Shown here: positions 5,527 through 9,224 of the stretch, piece after piece | How the letters are laid out: every line of letters begins with the position of its first letter | Numbering within the stretch: the first letter of the stretch is position 1 | Assembly: GCA_031268615.1 (NCBI GenBank) | Contig: JAIRWZ010000021.1 | Span: 1 to 9,224, forward strand | Reading direction: 5' to 3' | Length of the DNA stretch: 9,224 nucleotides | Origin: Actinomycetes bacterium | GTDB lineage: Bacteria > Actinomycetota > Coriobacteriia > WRKU01 > WQUG01 | Notes under the pieces: model-generated | Databases searched by the model: none | What the model saw: only the letters and a program-made list of their open reading frames with translations | Told to the model about the DNA's origin: nothing | Made by a program: the position numbers and the translations under genes

Positions 5527-6134
5527 GGTCGGGACTCCACAGCCCGGCTGACAGCGGCAGACTCGGACCTCTGTTTTTCCGTATCGTCCGGCGCACGCAG
5601 AGGCGAGGTACTCATGACCATATGGGTCAAAGCGACCGCCAGCGCGTCGGCGCAGTGGTCGGGCTTCGGGTCGTGGTCCAGGCCAAGCCATTGCCGCATC
5701 ATGTAAATAATCTGTGTCTTGTCAGCACGTCCCTCGCCAACGATGGTGCTTTTTATCAGCGCGGGAGGATATTCTCCCAGTGGCAGACCTTGCGCCGCCG
5801 TTGCCAAAATAGCTGCGCCCCGCGCCTGTCCCAGCGACAGCGCCGCCTGCGCGTTAACGCCGAAAAAGACGCCTTCCAAGGCGCAGGAATCAGGATGATA
5901 GTGTTCGATGACCTCAATGACGCCATCATGAATAGCTGACAGGCGCACTGCCAGCGGCTTGTCAGGAGACGTTGTAATCACGCCATAGGCGCGCGCTACC
6001 GCGCCGTGCCCACGACGGCTGGCACGTCCGCGGCTGCCTCTGACAGACGCGATAATCCCCCAGCCGGTATTGGCCAGTCCCGGATCAATCCCCAATACTA
6101 TGTCGCCTGCTACTGACATCCGCGCAATCGCCAC
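5523..6134 (-). CDS. ruvC: Holliday junction resolvase RuvC
   Basis: This 203-aa endonuclease makes symmetric nicks in junctions held by RuvAB. The catalytic set is intact: D17 in GIDPGLANTGWG, E87 in ALEGVFF, and H160 and D163 in PDHCADALAVALTH, the last pair as in Thermus RuvC, where a histidine takes one acidic position. Between the first strand and YGVITTSP (50-57) there is an Arg/Gly-rich insertion (SRGRASRRGHGAVAR, about 34-48), longer than in usual homologues. The C-terminus (about 175-203) is a variable polar tail. The frame begins with a GTG at 6134 that overlaps the yebC TAG by one base; an ATG at 6119 (MSVAGDIVLGID) is an equally plausible start. The gene ends overlapping ruvA by 4 bp. 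Confidence 0.94.
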   Translation of the reverse strand: MAIARMSVAGDIVLGIDPGLANTGWGIIASVRGSRGRASRRGHGAVARAYGVITTSPDKPLAVRLSAIHDGVIEVIEHYHPDSCALEGVFFGVNAQAALSLGQARGAAILATAAQGLPLGEYPPALIKSTIVGEGRADKTQIIYMMRQWLGLDHDPKPDHCADALAVALTHMVMSTSPLRAPDDTEKQRSESAAVSRAVESRP

Positions 6135-6889
6135 TATTCATCCAGCTCGGCCAGTTGCTCGTCGGTCAAATCCATCGTGTGGTAAACATTCTGTACGTCG
6201 TCCAATTCTTCCAGACGATCAACCAGACGCATGACTTTCTTTGCATCTCCCGTATCCAGGGGCTGTGGATTAACCGGCTCCATCACTAAATCAGCGCCGC
6301 GCACCGACACCCCCGCGCCTTCCAGAGCGGTTTTGACCGCCATCGCTTCGGTCGGCGCGGTCGTCACGATGATTTCCTCGCCGCCCAGCTCATAATCCTC
6401 GCCGCCAGCTTCCGCTACCGTCAGCATGAATTCATCCTCGTCAAAATCGTCAGGCATCTCAACAATAATCTCGCCTTTACGTTCGAACTGAAAAGCGACG
6501 CTTCCCGTCGTTCCCAAATTTCCCCCGTGTTTGGTAAAGGAACTGCGCACGTCAGCTGCCGTTCGATTGCGGTTATCAGTCAGAGTCTCCACGTAGATTG
6601 CTACCCCGGCCGGTCCATAGCCCTCATAGACCACCTCGGCCCACACGGAGCCATCGCTGCCCGCACCCGTTGCCTTCGCAATCGCGGCGTCAATCTTGTC
6701 CTTGGGCAAAGAATAGCTTTTTGCTTTCGCAATCGCGGCCGCTAACGCCGCGTTGTTCTCAGGATTGGGATCGCCACCCTTTGCCGCCACAAAGATAACT
6801 TTTGTCAGCTTGGAAAACAGAGCCGAGCGTTTCTTGTCCTGTGCGGCTTTCCGGTGTTTCGTAGTTGCCCATTTGCTATGTCCCGACAT
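6134..6889 (-). CDS. yebC: YebC/PmpR/TACO1-family regulator
   Basis: This 251-aa cytoplasmic protein is full length for the family (about 240-250). It opens with the signature GHSKW (3-7), then KHRKAAQDKKRSALFSK. VVYEGYGPAGVAIYVETLTDNRNRT (87-110) and GSVAFQF (129-135) are further family hallmarks, and an acidic C-terminus follows. Members were first described as DNA-binding transcriptional regulators; more recent work on YebC and mitochondrial TACO1 supports a role in translation through proline-rich stretches. The start at 6889 is firm: AGGAGG sits 7 nt upstream and homology begins there, while the in-frame codons further upstream are unrelated. It is directly followed by ruvC, a very common bacterial order, and likely heads the yebC-ruvCAB transcript. 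Confidence 0.95.
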   Translation of the reverse strand: MSGHSKWATTKHRKAAQDKKRSALFSKLTKVIFVAAKGGDPNPENNAALAAAIAKAKSYSLPKDKIDAAIAKATGAGSDGSVWAEVVYEGYGPAGVAIYVETLTDNRNRTAADVRSSFTKHGGNLGTTGSVAFQFERKGEIIVEMPDDFDEDEFMLTVAEAGGEDYELGGEEIIVTTAPTEAMAVKTALEGAGVSVRGADLVMEPVNPQPLDTGDAKKVMRLVDRLEELDDVQNVYHTMDLTDEQLAELDE

Positions 6890-6944
6890 CGTTCTTCCTC
6901 CTGATAAGATAAGGTAAAGGGGAAAGTCCCGGTCTGCCCGGAAA

Positions 6945-6971
6945 CTTGACCCGAAATCTCTGACAGTCAAG
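6945..6971. promoter_or_regulatory. Inverted repeat in the yebC leader
   Basis: CTTGAC (6945-6950) and GTCAAG (6966-6971) form a 6-bp inverted repeat with a 15-nt spacer in the 112-bp gap between the B6 kinase and yebC. On the minus strand the upstream arm contains TTGACT, which resembles a -35 box, but the expected -10 position has a poor match (AAGTTT), so no promoter is called. The dyad could be an operator or chance. No LexA-type GAAC-N4-GTTC box is seen in this gap, although ruv genes are SOS-controlled in some bacteria. Confidence 0.25.
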
Positions 6972-7001
6972 TATAACGTAACGGCACCCTAAGGCTTCGT
7001 T

Positions 7002-7898
7002 TTAGTACGAGTCGCCTGTCTTTTGTTCCCGTTCTATCAGCTTTCGCAAGTCGGAGAGACCAGCTTCGAAGTTGACCCCGTAGCGAGTGTCAGTGCCCGC
7101 CGCATGGCTGCGCCGGATGGCGGCAACGGTGAAGTGAACGGCTACCCGTAGCGCTGCTACCAACGCCAGACCTTCCACCAACGCCGCTACCAGCGCGGAG
7201 GAAAAAACATCGCCACTGCCATGGTACATGCCGCTCACCTCGGATGCCGCAAAGTATGATTCAGTCTGCTCCCCTGCCTCCCAGGATAAAGCGCCCAAAT
7301 CCCCCGGCGCTAAAGAAACTCCGGTCAGAACAACAGCAGGCACCCCCAATTGGGCTGCAAGCGCTCGCGGTAACGACTGGCAGGGAACTACTGTATCAAA
7401 ATCAGTTGATATCTCCGGAGGGGTTCTGCCCTCACTGCCAGCTGTCAGTAACAGCTCGGCTTCGGTGATATTGGGAACAATGAGGTCGGCGTCAGCGCAG
7501 AGTGTTCGCATTTGAGCAGGAAAATCTTGCGAAAAACCAGCATACAACTGACCCGCGTCCCCCATTACCGGATCAACCACTACCAGCGTATCGTCGGTAC
7601 GCAACAGCGCAATAACCTCGCGCACCAGTTTTATTTGTTCGAAACTTCCTAAGTATCCCGTGTATATTGCGTCAAACCGCAGGCCAAGGCTCGCCCAATG
7701 CAGCGCCATCGGCATAAGGTCCTCGGTTAAATCACGAAAGGTAAAGTGTTCAAAACCTCCGGTATGAGTGGACAGCACCGCCGTCGGCAACACGCTGCAC
7801 TCAATGCCCGCAGCGGACAGCACCGGCAAAGCAACCGTCAGCGAGCAGCGACCAAAGCCAGAGATATCATGTATGGCCAAAACGCGCCGCTGCCGCAT
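7002..7898 (-). CDS. pdxK: Pyridoxal/pyridoxamine kinase (PdxY/PdxK type)
   Basis: This is a ribokinase-fold enzyme that phosphorylates B6 vitamers at the 5' hydroxyl with ATP, part of PLP salvage; it acts in the cytosol. Motifs, numbered from the ATG at 7898, are HDISGFGRCSL (10-20), GYLGS (81-85), the anion-hole/metal loop VDPVMGD (108-114), PNITEAE (142-148), and HGSGDVF (226-232) with D230 as the expected catalytic base. The length of 298 aa is normal. The ATG at 7898 is preferred because AAGG lies 5 nt upstream; a GTG at 7904 would add two residues. It lies 10 bp after the DUF3048 gene, so the two are likely cotranscribed. Separation from ThiD-type hydroxymethylpyrimidine kinases rests on the HDISGFGRCSL and GYLGS patterns, and some dual specificity cannot be excluded. 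Confidence 0.9.
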   Translation of the reverse strand: MRQRRVLAIHDISGFGRCSLTVALPVLSAAGIECSVLPTAVLSTHTGGFEHFTFRDLTEDLMPMALHWASLGLRFDAIYTGYLGSFEQIKLVREVIALLRTDDTLVVVDPVMGDAGQLYAGFSQDFPAQMRTLCADADLIVPNITEAELLLTAGSEGRTPPEISTDFDTVVPCQSLPRALAAQLGVPAVVLTGVSLAPGDLGALSWEAGEQTESYFAASEVSGMYHGSGDVFSSALVAALVEGLALVAALRVAVHFTVAAIRRSHAAGTDTRYGVNFEAGLSDLRKLIEREQKTGDSY

Positions 7899-7908
7899 AG
7901 CCACCTTA

Positions 7909-8985
7909 TTATTTGCTCTTGATTTTTATATCAGTGGGCGGAACTTCAAACCAGGTTCGTCCGGGATTCAGAGTAACTTCTGTGCTGGTCTCGTCGTAAA
8001 ACTTTGGCGGAGCGCTGCGGTCAGCTTTCCACGTGCCGTCAATCCGCTTGCCGTCGCGAAACACGGCGCACTTTCCCTCGCCGCCCAGATTGATGTCATA
8101 GGTCCCGTTACCTGCCGGATCCTTTTTGCCCTGCTTCGTGTACTTTGCCCACAGCACGACCACATTAGTTGCGGTCACCCGCGACTTGTCGATAGCGTCC
8201 GTCTGTTTTTTCCCGTTGGTAGAGCGCTTATAGACCGCTTTTTCCGCGTCCCAGCTCCATTTCATCTTAAAGTTTGCTGAGAACGGAATAGTTACCGATG
8301 TCGCGGTAACCTCGCTGGAATGGACGCTCTCGCCAAAGGTCAAACCGGGAATGGTAGCGTCTTCTACGACGGCAAACTTCTTCTTTTTAGCGGTTTTATA
8401 CGCCTTATTCAGGTCCAGATATAAATTGTGCGGCGCGTGACGAAAGCTGACGCGATGATACATGGCCGTGCCGACTTTGCCGTGCGACAGGTTGGCCAAT
8501 TTGTGCTTTTTAATTCGCTTGCTGACCTGGCTGTTTGATCCCGAATAGAAGAACAGGCCATTGCCGTATTGGGGCACAATCCACATGTCGGACAGGCGCG
8601 CGCTGCGCACCGGGCCGATTTCTTTGGGGATGTCGCTTTGAAATATCAAGTTAAAGCGGGTAATGCCGCCCTCGGCGATAGTTTCGTATATCACGTCGGC
8701 ATGGTTCAGCCCCATCTGCGGACGCGCGAGAGCGGAATTCTCTATCTTCACGGAAATCGGACGGTTCAAAACAGCAGAGGCGTCCGCGCTTTCCAAGCCC
8801 GTAAAGGGCCAAAGAACCGGTTCAGGTGGCGGGGGAACTTCGACTGTTTCGGTGGTTTCCACCGGAGGTTTGACCACAAGCGCCGGTTTCTTTTTGCAAC
8901 CGCCCATGGCACACAGCAACGTCAACGACAACAGAACCAGTGCCGCTACGCGAATTTTTCGTGACACAGCGCTCCCCACCATCAT
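7909..8985 (-). CDS. DUF3048 (YerB-like) lipoprotein
   Basis: This is a 358-aa predicted lipoprotein, attached to the outer face of the membrane. After a short basic segment and a hydrophobic stretch (AALVLLSLTLLCAMGG), C30 is the likely lipidated cysteine; the lipobox AMGGC has a methionine at -3, which is less usual. A proline-rich linker (about 36-61) follows. The DUF3048 core shows NRPISVKIENSALARPQMGLNHADVIYE, then EGGITRF and GPVRSAR, all family hallmarks, and a C-terminal DUF3048_C part rich in aromatics. Family members such as B. subtilis YerB have no firmly established function. The ATG at 8985 is chosen because AAGG lies 5 nt upstream and the signal peptide then has normal length; the open frame runs to a GTG at 9036, which has no ribosome binding site. 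It lies 40 bp after livF. Confidence 0.85.
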   Translation of the reverse strand: MMVGSAVSRKIRVAALVLLSLTLLCAMGGCKKKPALVVKPPVETTETVEVPPPPEPVLWPFTGLESADASAVLNRPISVKIENSALARPQMGLNHADVIYETIAEGGITRFNLIFQSDIPKEIGPVRSARLSDMWIVPQYGNGLFFYSGSNSQVSKRIKKHKLANLSHGKVGTAMYHRVSFRHAPHNLYLDLNKAYKTAKKKKFAVVEDATIPGLTFGESVHSSEVTATSVTIPFSANFKMKWSWDAEKAVYKRSTNGKKQTDAIDKSRVTATNVVVLWAKYTKQGKKDPAGNGTYDINLGGEGKCAVFRDGKRIDGTWKADRSAPPKFYDETSTEVTLNPGRTWFEVPPTDIKIKSK

Positions 8986-9025
8986 CGCTACCTTGGATGA
9001 ATCCGCATAACTCCTCTGGTAATTT

Positions 9026-9224
9026 TTACTCTTCACCCAGGTATGCCTTCCTCACGTCTTCATTCGCCAACAATTCTTTACCCGTACCGGTCATCTTAAT
9101 GGTGCCAGTTTCTAAAACGTAGCCTCGGTCAGCAATCCCTAGCGCTAAATTGGCGTTTTGTTCAACCAACAAAATGGTAATGCCCCGTTCGTTCAATTTG
9201 CAAATCGTATCGAAAATGACTTCG
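9026..9224 (-). CDS. livF: LivF, branched-chain amino-acid ABC transporter ATP-binding protein (partial)
   Basis: Only the C-terminal 65 codons are in the window; the 5' part lies beyond the right edge. The segment ILLVEQNANLALGIADRGYVLETG is characteristic of LivF, which has VEQN where most ABC ATPases have the switch histidine, and is followed by GTGKELLANEDVRKAYLGEE, the standard LivF end. LivF works with LivG, the permeases LivH and LivM, and a binding protein to import leucine, isoleucine, valine or related amino acids or amides. The stop TAA is at 9026-9028. The catalytic Walker motifs are outside the window. Confidence 0.92.
   Translation of the reverse strand, partial: EVIFDTICKLNERGITILLVEQNANLALGIADRGYVLETGTIKMTGTGKELLANEDVRKAYLGEE

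Noticed and set aside
6890..6970. N-terminal extension of YebC by 27 residues
   Set aside because: The conserved MSGHSKW start at 6889 has an AGGAGG site 7 nt upstream; the preceding in-frame codons do not resemble the family.
6890..7001. SOS (LexA) box upstream of yebC-ruvCAB
   Set aside because: No GAAC-N4-GTTC or similar dyad was found in the gap. Only an unrelated CTTGAC/GTCAAG inverted repeat is present.

Overview
The window looks like the chromosome of a bacterium with a moderate-to-high G+C genome, most likely a Gram-positive anaerobe (Coriobacteriia/Actinomycetota or a Bacillota relative). This assignment is an inference. It rests on strong Shine-Dalgarno sites, GTG/TTG starts, a YerB-type DUF3048 lipoprotein, a TatD-associated radical SAM protein, an ECF-type vitamin transporter S component, and a left-edge protein tail that looks like a wall-sorting or membrane anchor. 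No rRNA, tRNA, CRISPR array or recognisable transposase is visible.

Region 1 (about 1-2070) is an accessory block. It opens with the last 36 codons of a plus-strand gene ending in a hydrophobic anchor and basic tail. It then holds a family of REP-like hairpins, each headed by GTAG. Two complete inverted pairs (REPIN-like) lie at 128-219 and 1965-2061, a half copy at 332-360, and a different GTAG-headed hairpin at 391-431. Between them sits one plus-strand gene (564-1853) for an AAA-type ATPase with a C-terminal DUF4143/PD-(D/E)XK-like domain. Its promoter carries a 16-bp motif repeated 23 bp apart.

Region 2 (about 2108-2545) is a self-contained minus-strand cold-shock gene (csp, 68 aa). It has a candidate promoter, a leader of about 100 nt with two hairpins, and a strong intrinsic terminator.

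Region 3 (2634-9224) is a dense, minus-strand housekeeping run. In transcription order it contains livF (partial, branched-chain amino-acid ABC transporter ATPase), a DUF3048 lipoprotein, a pyridoxal/pyridoxamine kinase, a 112-bp gap, yebC, ruvC, ruvA, ruvB, an ECF S component and a TatD-associated radical SAM protein. Gene junctions from yebC onward are overlaps or gaps of at most 9 bp, so yebC-ruvCAB-S component-radical SAM is probably one transcript. RuvABC process Holliday junctions. YebC is a translation and/or transcription factor that very commonly precedes ruvC. The S component and the B6 kinase could form an import-and-trap pair for vitamin B6, but that is only a hypothesis.

Most of the window is ordinary. 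The parts that deserve a second look are the REPIN-like elements with a compensatory stem change, the ATPase gene bracketed by same-orientation copies of them, its duplicated promoter motif, and the overlap of a radical SAM gene of unknown function with a vitamin transporter gene.
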